From contig CP085629.1 in the NCBI GenBank assembly GCA_024704175.1, forward strand, positions 4,092,001 to 4,156,000: a stretch of 64,000 nucleotides of DNA, given 5' to 3'. This DNA comes from Paenibacillus sp. P25 (lineage in GTDB: Bacteria > Bacillota > Bacilli > Paenibacillales > NBRC-103111). Of the stretch, positions 53,450 through 63,690 are shown piece after piece. Within the stretch, counting starts at the first letter, position 1; each line of letters opens with the position of its first letter. The notes under the pieces were generated by a model. That model made no database searches and had not been told where the DNA came from. It saw only the letters and a program-made list of their open reading frames with translations. The position numbers and the translations under genes are program-made.

Positions 53450-53960
53450 ATAAATGCGCGAATCGGTGTCGTGCCGGTTATGGATCGCCATGGATCGCTG
53501 GTACCTGTGCAAGCATTTCTTCTCGTTTCTGGAGGGGAATAACTTTGACTGGATCACCAAAGCGAAGCGCAACACAGCTTTGTTCCGCAAAGTCATCGAA
53601 CCGGGTACACGCCGGGAACGGATACGCTTCAAGCTGAACAGAAAGAAGATCCGGCCACTTAAAAGGCGCTTATTTATTGATCAGCAATCGCCACGATGTT
53701 CCGAAAGATGTGGTGCAAATCTATGCGAAGCGCTGGCGCATCGAAGTATTCTTTCGCGCCGTTAAACAGGAATTGGCTTTTGCGAAATGCCATTCTGAAT
53801 CCGAGGCGCATCACCATGCCCATTTCTCTATTGATTGTGACATACAAGTACAGCAATTTGCAAGACTGATTGAACTATTTTGGCCAGGGCATTATTTGAT
53901 GCTTCTTTGGGTTACTCCTAAACCGGAAATTTACCAAGGATTACCTCGAACTGCTTAGGT
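53450..53960 (+). pseudogene. IS4-like DDE transposase remnant
   Basis: Pieces in two frames match the central and C-terminal part of an IS4-type transposase. They are WYLCKHFFSFLEGNNFDWITKAKRNTA, then the glutamate-containing YAKRWRIEVFFRAVKQELAFAKCHS. The first part of the protein is missing and frames shift near 53680 and 53840. It is related to the fragment at 63676-64000. Confidence 0.65.
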
Positions 53961-54074
53961 CATGTCAAAAAGATGAATAAGGATGAATTTTACATTTCCG
54001 AGAAATACTACAAGAGACAAACTCCGATGGAAGAGGAGTGCTGAAGCGAATTCGTTAAAGGGGGAGAAAAGTCG

Positions 54075-55179
54075 ATGAAAATAGAAAACGGCCAAATCTC
54101 AAGCTCCCAGTTATTTTTTATGGTCACCGCCTTAATCCAGAGCAGCGCTGTAATTGGGGCCTTTTCAGCCAGCATTTCCAAACAGGATTCGTGGCTTGCT
54201 GTGATCGTGGCGACTGTTATAAGTTTACCTGCTCTGTTGATTTATTTGAGCCTTATGAGAAGATTTCCAGGGAAAAATCTGATGGAGATTTTAGAGCTGA
54301 TCTATGGAACCTTTTTGGGTAAAGCGGTTTCGTTGCTGTATATCCTGTTTTTCTTTCAAATCTCCTTTGAAAAACTTACGGGTCATGGGTGATTTGATGT
54401 TGACTTACATCATACCTGAAACCCCATTAGTTGTTATCGCGATTATCTTCATTGTTCTGGCAGGTTGGATAACCCGTAAAGGGTTAGAAGTGTTAGCCCG
54501 CTTCGCTTTCGTGGCTGTAGCCATTGTATCGGCAATGATTGTAGCAACATTCATTTTATTGATCCCGCAAATGGATGCAACCAATTTTTTACCGATTTTA
54601 GACATCCCGCCAAAGGATTTCATACAGGGTGTCCATATTGCGGTCGCGATTCCGATTTGCGAAGTAATGGCTTTTATGATGATCATCCCTTATGTCAATT
54701 CAGCCAAACAGGTGAAGAAATCATTTTTACTCGGGTGTACGGCAGGCGTAATCACTTTGCTTGTTGATGCGATCCGAAACATTGCCGTTCTTGGCCCCCT
54801 GTATGCCATTTCCATAAGTCCTTCCATTGACGCCGTACGCCTGATCGATATCGCGAATATTTTGACCCGATTGGAAGTCCTTGTCATTACTGCACTGGTA
54901 CTTATGCTGTTTTTTAAAACCAGTGTATTGTTTTATTCGGTGGTGCTCGGCATAGCTCAGACGTTCCGCTTGCCTTCTTACGCTCCGATGGTATTCCCGG
55001 TTGGAGCATTAGTGATCATAAATTCACTATTGGGCGAATCCAATGTAGAACAATTCTATGTAGCCGCTAACATGTGGCCGTTCTATGCAACCATATATGA
55101 ATTTGTGATTCCAGCGGTTTCGCTAATCATAGCCATGATTCGCGGGTTAACCAACAAGACTGGGGGAATAAGCGAATGA
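54075..55179 (+). CDS. gerKB: Spore germination receptor subunit B, GerKB-like permease (frameshifted)
   Basis: APC-superfamily membrane subunit of a nutrient germinant receptor, located in the inner spore membrane. It has about ten spans. The start is ATG 54075 after GGGGGAG (KIENGQISSSQLF is the usual beginning). An extra A at 54370-54374 breaks the frame; removing it gives SFENLRVMGDLM. It is first in a ger operon of order B, small subunit, A, C. Confidence 0.85.
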
Positions 55180-55397
55180 TTTTCTTGTTGATCGTTGTTT
55201 TTGCAGGTGTCACATGGTATGAAGTTCCGGGCCTCGTAAGCCAAAAGCATTGGCGGTCTTTAATGCTATTCTCCATATTGATGGTATTTGCTTTCGTAAT
55301 GAGTTTTTTGCTGGTCATAGGAATCAGGATTCCTAGTCTTGATAAATTTATCATGTTCCAGATTATCAGGGATGTATTACATCTCCACTATCAGTAG
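55176..55397 (+). CDS. Small two-span membrane protein of the germination operon (D-type subunit)
   Basis: 73 residues with two hydrophobic segments (about 2-18 and 28-50). The start overlaps the gerKB stop (ATGA). Small two-span 'D' proteins encoded in germination receptor operons are known to change germination rate; this one fits by size and position. No sequence motif proves it. Confidence 0.7.
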   Translation: MIFLLIVVFAGVTWYEVPGLVSQKHWRSLMLFSILMVFAFVMSFLLVIGIRIPSLDKFIMFQIIRDVLHLHYQ

Positions 55398-55439
55398 TAA
55401 ACGGATGAAATTTACATGACGCTGAAGGGGAGTGAAGTT

Positions 55440-57049
55440 GTGTTTCGTTACATATTTAAAAAATTGCATTTAAGCACGTTGCTAAGCAAAGATTATAGCA
55501 AAGGGAGTCATGCTCAGAATTCGCAGCAAGCCGTTCTTTCCTATGATCTGAAAGAAAGTCTGAACCTGGTCAAAACTGCGCTGGGTACAGGCGACGATAT
55601 TGTCATACGTGAATTTGCTTTTGGATATCAGGGGGGATGAAGGCCGCCATTATATTTCTGAATGGCATGACGGATAAGAAAATCGTTAATGAAAGTATCA
55701 TCAGACCTTTGATGGTTGACAGCCGAATTATTTGCCAGAACGAATTCGTAAACGCAACTGATATTGAAATGATTGAAAATACCATGCTTTCGGTAGGTGA
55801 TGTTGAAAAGGTTGCTTCCATTGATGAACTGGTAGACGGAAGTTTGAATGGAAGGACGATATTGTTGATCCACGGTTCAACCCAAGCATTGCTGATCAAC
55901 ACACAAGCTTGGGAAACCCGCGGGGTAGAAGAACCCAAGACAGAATCCGTTGTTCGTGGACCGCGTGAAGGCTTCACTGAATCCCTGTTAACGAATATAA
56001 CACTGTTACGACGCAAAATAAAAAATTCCAACTTTTCTTCGGAAGAAATAGTTATTGGCAAACAGACCAGGACCCGTGTTGGCATTGTCTATTTGAAAGG
56101 TATCGTCAATCCCAAGCTTATAGGGGAAATCAAGCGGCGGTTAAAAAGGATAGATACCGATGCCATTCTAGAGTCAGGTTATATTGAGCAGTTTATAGAA
56201 GATGCGCCATTTTCTATTTTTGCTACCGTTGCCAACAGTGAAAAGCCTGATATTGTGGCGTCCAAACTGCTGGAGGGTCGGGCAGCTATTCTGGTTGACG
56301 GTACCCCTTTCGTGCTAACCGTTCCCATGCTTTTTATTGAAAGCTTCCAGGTGGCAGAGGACTATTATTCCAGACCTTATTTTACCAGCTTAATTAGAAT
56401 GTTGAGATTTATTGCCTTTGTAATCAGCATACTTGCTCCGGCTACATATGTAGCGCTTACAACCTTTCATCAGGAACTGATTCCCACACCATTATTGCTT
56501 ACGATGGCGCAAGCTCGCGAGGGCACTCCATTCCCGGCGGTAATGGAAGCTGGAGTTATGATGGTCGTATTCGAAATCCTCAGGGAGGCCGGTGTCCGTT
56601 TGCCGCGGACCGTAGGTCAAGCCATCAGTATTGTTGGAGCTTTGGTTATTGGAGAGGTCGCGGTATCAGCAGGTTTAATCGGAGCGCCAATGGTAATTGT
56701 TGTGGCGATCACAGCCGTATCTAGCTTCGTAGTTCCTGCACAGACAGATTCCGTAAGTATCCTGCGTATTATACTCCTGATTTTGGCCGGTTTCCTGGGT
56801 GGTATAGGAATCTTGGCTGGATTGATCGGAGCCTATATTCATCTAGCCTCGCTCAGATCTTTTGGAACACCCTATCTTTCTCCAGTAGCTCCGCTAACAT
56901 TCCGGGATCTGAAGGATGTGTTTATCCGGGCCCCTCTCTGGGCCATGTTTACTCGCCCGAGAACAATAGGCTGGCATGATCCCGAGCGGCAGAATTTCAG
57001 GTTGAAGCCCGGACCTGCATCTAACGAGGGGACGGATTCTGAAGAATAG
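55440..57049 (+). CDS. gerKA: Spore germination receptor subunit A, GerKA-like (frameshifted)
   Basis: About 535 residues. The N-terminal cytoplasmic part reads to VIREFAFGYQGG, followed in the next frame by MKAAIIFLNGMTDK. The GerA core follows (GRAAILVDGTPFVLTVP, ATYVALTTFHQELIPTPLL), with about five membrane spans. One G is missing at 55631-55636. GTG 55440 has AAGGGGAG upstream and is preferred over ATG 55416. With B and C it forms the germinant receptor. Confidence 0.87.
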
Positions 57050-57050
57050 G

Positions 57051-58234
57051 ATGCGATTTATGAAAAACCACATGACTTTCTTGCTGAAAATAGCGCTTTG
57101 CATGGGATTGATTACGAATTTGACTGGTCGCTGGGGTCTGCATGAATTGAATACTCTGGCTATCGTACAAGGAGTAGGATTGGATAAGCGTGCAGACCAA
57201 GATCAAACGGATGTAACCGTACAGATCTCCAAGCCAACCGGAAGCCATCAGTCAAAAAAGGAAGGTGGGAACGATACGGCTAAGGCCTATTGGAATGTAA
57301 CAAACACTGGCGATACGTTTTCTTCCGCGTTACGTCAATTTACCAATGATTCCATACGCAGATTATATTTTCCGCATAACAAGGTTGTGATATTTGGCAG
57401 GGATTTGGCAAAAGACGGGGTTCAAACGTATGTAGATTTCTTTATTCGCGAGCATGAAAATCGCCTTACAGTGAAAGTATTGGTCGCAAATCATAAAGCA
57501 AGAGCCATACTTGAGGTACAACCGCGGCTTGAAAATATAACGGCATCGGATATTTCGGATATGCTTCAAAATCAGTCTATCCTTGCCAAATCCGCTCAAG
57601 TCAATCTGAAGCAATTTGCGAGCAGACTAATGAGCAAGACTGCAGCTCCTGTAGTTCCTATAGTTGATATTTCTAGTGAGGAAGGAAAGGAGAAAATCGT
57701 CATATCCAGGCTAGCCGTTTTTAAGAAGGCTACATTGGCTGGGGAACTGAACATGGCCGAAGCCCGAGGCCTTTTCTGGGTCATAGGCAAAGTAAAAGGC
57801 GGCATTCTTGAGGTGGTCGCTCCTGACGGCGAGGGTAAAGCCAGTTTCGAGATCCTTCGGTCGAAAAGTAAAATTATCCCCAAAATACAAAACAATAAGG
57901 TCAGTTTTCTGATCAAGATCAAGGAAGAAGACATGCTGCACAGCCAGTCGAGCCCTAAAAATTTGACATTGGTTCCCGTTAGCAAAGCACTGGGGAAAGT
58001 AAAAAACGACGCTATCCATAACGAGGTTATGGCGGCTTTAAAAAAGCCAAAAAAATGAATGCTGATATATTTGGTTTTGGTGAAATCGTGCACAAAAAGT
58101 TTCCGAAACAATGGAGAAAAATGGAAAGTGAATGGGACGACTTGTTCCCAAATCTTGAAGTAGAGGTGCAGGTAGAATCCGTGATGAGAAGGGTAGGGAC
58201 AATCAGCAAACCGGCGAATGCGGAAAAGGAGTAG
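57051..58234 (+). CDS. gerKC: Spore germination receptor subunit C, GerKC-like (frameshifted; lipobox cysteine replaced)
   Basis: Normally a lipoprotein of the germinant receptor. The N-terminus reads LTGRWGLHELNTLAIVQGVGLDK, where GerC proteins have LTGCWD.RELN (short form cited): the lipidated cysteine is arginine (CGC for TGC). Typical motifs RRLYFPHNKVVIFG and FIREHENRL follow. One A is missing at 58040-58045; adding it continues into MNADIFGFGEIVHKKFPKQW and the normal C-terminus at 58234. Confidence 0.86.
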
Positions 58235-58269
58235 AATCGTGGATGAATTTAGAAAAAGGAAAAATCCCA

Positions 58270-58448
58270 TGCAATGCAATCACAGAACAAGTCGCCGTTC
58301 TTGCCGAAGACGTGTGCGAGAAGGCTTCTATGGTCATGAGCGAAGCAGAAGACAAAGCTGGTATCGGGGCTTTGCTGGCTCAAAAACCTGGGTCGGTTTA
58401 GGAATCTGGGTTCACAACCTCAGAAGAGCCGCCCAAATGGCCAAATAG
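58270..58448 (+). pseudogene. Probable transposase C-terminal remnant
   Basis: The frame ending at 58448 reads SWYRGFAGSKTWVGLGIWVHNLRRAAQMAK, here located at about 58355-58445. The end 'GLGIWVHNL' resembles the C-terminal helix of IS transposases. The exact family is not clear. Confidence 0.35.
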
Positions 58449-58559
58449 ATCAAGATAAATGGAATCGACTGGAAAATCCTCCATGAAAAAAATCACAGTG
58501 AAGAAGGGCAATTTAAAAGTTCAATTTTTTCAGGGGCACTAGTTAATATGAGTATGTAG

Positions 58560-58675
58560 TTTATTTGCCGCGGCAGAGTGATGAACGAGCACGGGATGCA
58601 ATTGTGGACGCACTGGGCAACCCATTGCGTTACGAGCTAACAGCAGGAAACCGCCATGATTGTGTAGTGGGGTAA
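58560..58675 (+). pseudogene. IS5-type transposase fragment
   Basis: The strand reads AIVDALGNPLRYELTAGNRHD, close to the conserved 'VDALGNPL...LTGGQ.HD' motif of IS5-type transposases. Nothing more of the gene is found. Confidence 0.5.
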
Positions 58676-59055
58676 AGACAACCAGACTCCTTCTAATTCT
58701 TCTATTTTCCATTCCAACTGCTTGATGTACTCCAATATTTGGAGCTGTGTCTTTTTTGTAATATGTCAGGTACACCTTCGTCTTCCATTTTCATCATTTT
58801 TTCGAAATAGGCGCTCTTCTTACTTATGGCTTTGCATCGAGAATTTCTAAACGACAGAAGAGTCTCCAGGAAAAGCTCCCAGCTTTCCAACCTATTATGT
58901 AAAAGCATTAATTTATATAATGGTCACAATTATTAGTGAACGGATAGTCGAAGTACTTCTTGTTATATTCAATTGACGATCTTAAAGAATTTATCTCTCG
59001 ACCATTAAGATGAGCTCGTCCATTCAAAAACCATCCTTTTATAAAAAGAATTTAA
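58676..59055. other. Gene-free stretch
   Basis: A minus-strand open stretch at 58702-58908 (68 codons) shows no recognisable family. I see no repeat or regulatory site I could support. Confidence 0.35.
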
Positions 59056-59082
59056 AAAGCCTGCTAAAGGAAAGCAGGCTTT
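59056..59082 (-). terminator. Terminator of sigK fragment 4
   Basis: AAAGCCTGCT and AGCAGGCTTT form a perfect 10-bp stem with a 7-base loop. On the minus strand it is followed by TTTAAATTC. It sits just after the sigK stop at 59090. Confidence 0.75.
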
Positions 59083-59089
59083 GGGCAAT

Positions 59090-59640
59090 TTACCGTTTCG
59101 CCTTATAAAATTCGTGATATAGCTTCATCAAAGCACGCTTCTCGATCCGCGACACATACGATCGCGAGATGCCGAGCTCCTTCGCGATCTCCCAGCGCGT
59201 GCGTTCCTCCCCGCCGTGCTCCAGTCCGAAACGGCCGACCACGACTTCCTTCTCCCGTTCATCCAGGATGTCCAGGTTCTTGTAGATTTTGCTCTTCTCA
59301 ATCTTGAGCTGCACTTTATCCACGACATCGTCGGCTTCCGTACCGAGGATATCGATGAGCGTAATTTCGTTCCCTTCCTTGTCCGTACCAATGGGGTCAT
59401 GAAGCGAGACATCTTTGCGCGTCTTTTTTAAAGAGCGAAGATGCATCAGAATTTCATTTTCTATACATCTCGCCGCGAATGTAGCAAGCTTAGTTCCTTT
59501 ATCAGGGGAAAATGATTCGATCGCTTTGATGAGTCCGATCGTTCCTATCGAGATGAGATCCTCGAGATCTTCCCCTGTATTATCAAATTTTTTGACATTG
59601 TGAACAACAACCTATGTAACCGGATGGTTATGTTCGATGA
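59090..59640 (-). pseudogene. sigK: sigK-derived fragment 4 (complete C-terminal three quarters)
   Basis: Best preserved of four copies. On the minus strand it matches SigK without interruption from VKKFDNTGEDLEDLISIGTIG through region 2, region 3 and the region 4 helix-turn-helix (WEIAKELGISRSYVSRIEKRA) to YHEFYKAKR at 59090. Upstream it reads IEHN, then an unusual segment with an in-frame TAG in place of the normal LRLVAHI codons. No start or core-binding N-terminus remains. It could be the 3' part of a sigK split by a skin-like element, or a relic. Confidence 0.78.
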
Positions 59641-60302
59641 CAAATTGGTTTTGAAGTGCAAAGAATAGTAAACCTAGGGTTTACTGACTATTTGTATGAT
59701 ATTCAATTACTAATTTTGCTTCAGGTCAGCGCCTACACTGTTTTCTGCGGGAGCTTCCTGCTTCTCGGAGGCGTGCCGCTGATTCGCTCGGACAAAAGCG
59801 AATGTTTATTTTCGCTTTGCTTATCTACGCGCTTTCGTCACTTTTGGGAGGTTCGGCCTGGAACCCCTGACGAGCAGGGAATCAAAAGCGTCATTTTGAT
59901 GTACCCGGTGCTGCCACTGTAACTGCTGGAGCTACTTTTCTGGTTTATATGCAATACTTTCCCTGATCCTCTTGTCGCTCTTTGCCCTTATAGAAGTAAC
60001 ACAAGTTACGCGGATTCTTCTTGGCAGGAAAATTGGCAGCAAGCACCTGAACGATAGCGCCTACCGCATCTTTCACTGTCGAAGAGACTGAAATTATAAA
60101 GTATTGCAAATCATAATTTTGGTATCTAACCAATTCTCAACAAAAAAGCTGATGAGGGGCATTGCCCGCAGCAAATAATTGATCGGCATGAAGGTCTTCT
60201 CGGAATCTTCACGGATCCCCAAACTCAGCTTCACGCCGGGCTGGAACCGGGGAGGCCATGATTGGTTAAGCAAGAATGGGGGATAGCCCCCGCTTAAAGG
60301 CG
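59641..60302. other. Decayed region without a recognisable gene
   Basis: Open stretches on both strands are short. 59700-59920 (plus) encodes hydrophobic pieces that could be transporter debris. 60100-60240 (minus) reads GIREDSEKTFMPINYLLRAMPL, which I cannot place. No intact feature is supported. Confidence 0.35.
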
Positions 60303-60610
60303 CTACATGCCTCCCGGCGCCATCAGACCTAGAGCCAACGCATTGCAAAGACTGGCATTGTCCCCTAAGCCAGGTGGAGTAATATACTCGTCGATATGGA
60401 TGAATAGCTCTTGCGCCTTCACATATCCGTTCAGATTGTTTTGCACCTCGGCGCGAATCATCGGGAACAGCTGTTTCTGGTGCATAACGCCGCCGCCGAG
60501 TATGATTTTTTTCGGCGAGAGCAAGAGGATGACTCCTGCAACTTCCTGACCGATGTAATACGCCTCTGGACCAAGCCGGATGATCGCTTGGGTTTTCGCT
60601 TCCCTTTAGT
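60303..60610 (-). pseudogene. ROK fructokinase remnant, second copy
   Basis: The C-terminal third of a ROK kinase: EAYYIGQEVAGVILLLSPKK, then IILGGGVMHQKQLFPMI and GLGDNASLCNALALGL. It is very similar in DNA to the kinase at 14096-14988. The ATP-binding, catalytic and zinc motifs are absent. It lies about 660 bases from the sigK fragment 4. Confidence 0.75.
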
Positions 60611-60666
60611 TTTCACCCGGGTCGTCCAGACACACCGTAATGTAAGCGCTCCCCAACATCAATCGA

Positions 60667-60740
60667 AAACACCTTTGCGAGATTGGATGAAATGGAATTG
60701 GGAAGCATGATTCCATTTCATCCAATTTGCATAGGTGTTT
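60667..60740 (-). repeat. Long inverted repeat behind acsA (terminator or MITE-like)
   Basis: TTGGATGAAATGGAAT pairs perfectly with ATTCCATTTCATCCAA, loop 11 bases. Outside it, AAACACCT pairs with AGGTGTTT across 8 and 7 unpaired bases. On the minus strand it begins 6 bases after the synthetase stop and ends in GGTGTTTTC, so termination is plausible. The nested structure is larger than a usual terminator. Confidence 0.6.
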
Positions 60741-60745
60741 TTCCT

Positions 60746-62471
60746 TTAGTCTTCCATAGTCGACATATCTCCTACTGGCAAATTCAGCTCCCAGGCTTTC
60801 AGGACGCGCCGCATGATTTTACCGCTTCTCGTCTTCGGCGACTTATCTTTGAACTCAATCTCGCGCGGCGCCGCGTGGGCGGATAATTCCGACTTTATGA
60901 ACTTGACGATATCTGCTTTCAAGTCATCCGAAGCCGTGAATCCTACGCGCAATGCGATAAAAGCTTTGATAATTTCACCGCGCATCTGATCCGGCTTGCC
61001 GATAACACCGGCTTCCGCAACCGCGGGATGCTCTACCAGCTTGCTCTCCACTTCGAACGGCCCTACCCGCTCGCCTGAAGTATTGATGACATCGTCTACG
61101 CGGCCTTGGAACCAGAAGTAACCTTCTTCGTCGCGGAATGCTGTATCCCCGGACACATACCAGCCTTTGAACCGGAAATACTCTTCGTATTTGGCTGGAT
61201 TATTCCATATTTGGCGCATCATTGACGGCCATGCTGTTTTAATCGCCAAATGCCCCATCCGGTACGGTTCCAGAACGTTTCCTTCATCGTCCAAAATCGC
61301 TGCTTCGACACCCGGAATCGGCTTCCCCATCGACCCTGGCTTGATCGCCATGCTCGAATAATTGCAAATCAACTGGCCTCCGGTCTCCGTCATCCACCAC
61401 GTATCATGAATGCGTTGATTGAGAACCTTCATGCCCCAGCGAACAACTTCGGGATTCAGCGGTTCTCCTACGCTAAGCACATGGCGGAGCGACGATATAT
61501 CGTATTTCGTGACCAGCTCGTCCCCCGCTCCCATCAACATGCGAAACGCGGTAGGCGCGCTATACCATACGGTAACTCCGAACTTTTGAATGGTTGCGTA
61601 CCAGTCCTCCGGTTTAAAGCGCCCGCCACGAACGACGTTGGTTACACCACTGAGCCAAGGGGCAAAAATCCCGTAAGACGTACCAGTTACCCAACCCGGA
61701 TCGGCGGTACACCAATAAATGTCGTCTTCTTTCAGATCAAGTACGATGTTGCCCGTATAATAGTGCTGTACCATAGCATAATGCACATGCAGAACGCCTT
61801 TCGGCTTCCCTGTCGAGCCCGATGTGTAGTGAAGAATCAGACCGTCCTCGGCATCCATCCATTCGATGTCCAGCTGCTCGGAACAGCTCTCCATCTCCTT
61901 GTAATAATCTACCACACGATCTGCGGGCTGCAACTCTTGACCGACCACGATAACGTGTTTCAGGCTCGGCAATTGCTCTCTTGGAATTCGCGAAAGCAGC
62001 GAAGGTGTCGTTACGATGGCCGTCGCTTGACTGTCTTCCAAACGGTCTTTTACCGCTGTTTCCATAAATGCCTCGAATAAAGGACCGACGATCGCGCCAA
62101 CCTTCACAATACCGAGCAGTACAACATACAGTTCCGGGGAACGCGGCATAAAAATGAATACGCGATCGCCTTTCCCGATGCCGTTCCTGCGAAGCAGGTT
62201 GCCGAATTGGTTGGATTTGTTTTTTAGCTCGCTCATAGGTGTAGGCTTCTTCTCTATGGTCGTCGCTGTAGTATAAGGCGATTTTATTTTTTCTCGAGGA
62301 ATTTGTATGACTGTCGATAGCTTCATAGGCGATATTGACTTTGCCGGTTTCATGCCAAGTAAAATAGGTCTCCACGTCCTCCCAGCGAAACTGTTCCCGG
62401 GCCTGCTCATATTGACTCAAATTGGGATTTGCCGCAGTGGCCGTAATGTGCTCATTCATGTACTGATTCAT
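60746..62471 (-). CDS. acsA: Acetyl-CoA synthetase (AMP-forming; frameshifted)
   Basis: Converts acetate, ATP and CoA to acetyl-CoA. About 575 residues. Motifs: YTSGSTGKPKGV (ATP-binding), WWMTETGG, YVSGDTAFRDEEGYFWFQGRVDD (short form cited: WFQGRVDD), and TRSGKIMRR with the lysine that is acetylated for control in this family. The start is ATG 62471 (MNQYMNEH) after GGAGGG. An extra base near 62232 breaks the frame (needed: TYSELKNKSNQFG). Such genes respond to CcpA, but no cre site was found. Confidence 0.86.
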
Positions 62472-62527
62472 TCGTAAACCCTCCAAAGCTTGATTTGATA
62501 GAATTGATAGTGAACGATTTCACATAC

Positions 62528-63183
62528 CTAGGCATAACTCCGGAGTATGCCGGAAATATCCTGAAAAATATGTTCGATGTCAGCTTCTCCGTTTATGGAA
62601 CGAAGCAAACCTTTCCGCTCATAGAAGTACAGCAACGGCTTCTGCATCTTTACATTCAATTCCAAACTGGCAATCACCGTTTCCATCGAATCATCCGGGC
62701 GATGATACAAGTCCCCCATGCAACGATTGCATTTACCTACAGCTTGGGGCGGATTGAACATCAGATGATAGGTCAATCCGCAGGAGCGGCAAACTCTTCG
62801 TCCGGTAAGACGTACCAGAAGCTTATCGATGTCCACATTCAATTGAATCGCAACGTCGATCCGACGATCCATTTCCGCTAATACTTTAGACAATTGTACC
62901 ACTTGTTCCAATGTTCTCGGAAATCCGTCAAGCAGAAATCCGAGCTTCGCATCCGCTTGGCTTAACCGTTCGCATACGATGCCGACGGTCACATCGTCCG
63001 GTACAAGCGGCCCCTTGTCTACATATTATTTCGCTTTGCAGCCGAGCTCGGTTCCTTCCGACATCGCGGCCCGGAATAGGTCACCGGTAGAAATATGCGG
63101 AATACCGAATCTCTTCATGATCCGTTCCGCTTGAGTCCCTTTGCCGGCACCCGGCAATCCAATCAAAATGACTTGCACCCCAT
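62528..63183 (-). pseudogene. adk: Adenylate kinase copy with nonsense mutation
   Basis: All adenylate kinase parts are present: Walker A GLPGAGKGTQ, HISTGDLFRAA, LLDGFPRT and a zinc-type lid (CRSCGLTYH and CNRCMGD). A TAA at 63026-63028 interrupts after KAK, where a glutamate codon is expected. The ATG 63183 after GGGGAG is out of frame unless one G is added at 63178-63181. Bacteria need adenylate kinase, and the usual copy is in the ribosomal protein cluster, so this may be a spare decayed copy. Confidence 0.75.
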
Positions 63184-63359
63184 TTTTCTCCCCTTTGCTC
63201 CATCATTTATCTGCAATAAAATATGTAGCAAAAGTCTTGCAAAGCGAAAACCTCGATGATTCAAAGTTTGTTTGTAAGATCTCGTTAAGAATGTATCTTT
63301 ATGAAGCGGAACAAGTGTAACATTTTGGAACAGTCTGATTTATTATGCAAACAGGAGTG

Positions 63360-63690
63360 GATTCATTGTGTTATACTACAGCCAAATCTCTCTCGCAGCT
63401 TGTGGAGATGTTTACGATGTCTTCCCTGGTAATTTTAAGGATCATTCGGAAATGATGGCGAATTCTTAGAAACGCTGCCAACGTTATGGTTTGAAACCAA
63501 CGGAACCTGTTCATGACCAATTGATGGCGGCGAAGCAAATCCATGAGATTATTCGAGAGAACGAAATCTTGATCAAGCATGCCTCGCACCTATTCGGGCG
63601 AATGGAGCAGTTTATCAAGCAAGCCGGACAAGTTGCTCTACTTATCGATACCTATGGCAATATCATTCATGCCGTGTTGCGCTTGGCTTT
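63360..63690 (+). pseudogene. AcoR-like sigma-54 activator, N-terminal remnant
   Basis: The plus strand reads KRCQRYGLKPTEPVHDQL then RENEILIKHASHLFGRMEQF and VALLIDTYGNIIHAV, the N-terminal GAF-type sensor of AcoR-like enhancer-binding proteins. A TAG stands where the usual tryptophan of SWKRCQRYGL is expected. From about 63676 homology gives way to a transposase piece on the other strand. The AAA+ and DNA-binding domains are absent. Confidence 0.6.

Noticed and set aside
55620..55645. Programmed frameshift in gerKA at a G run
   Set aside because: Many unrelated genes show the same type of change with no slippery-site or stimulator structure, so a common technical cause is simpler.
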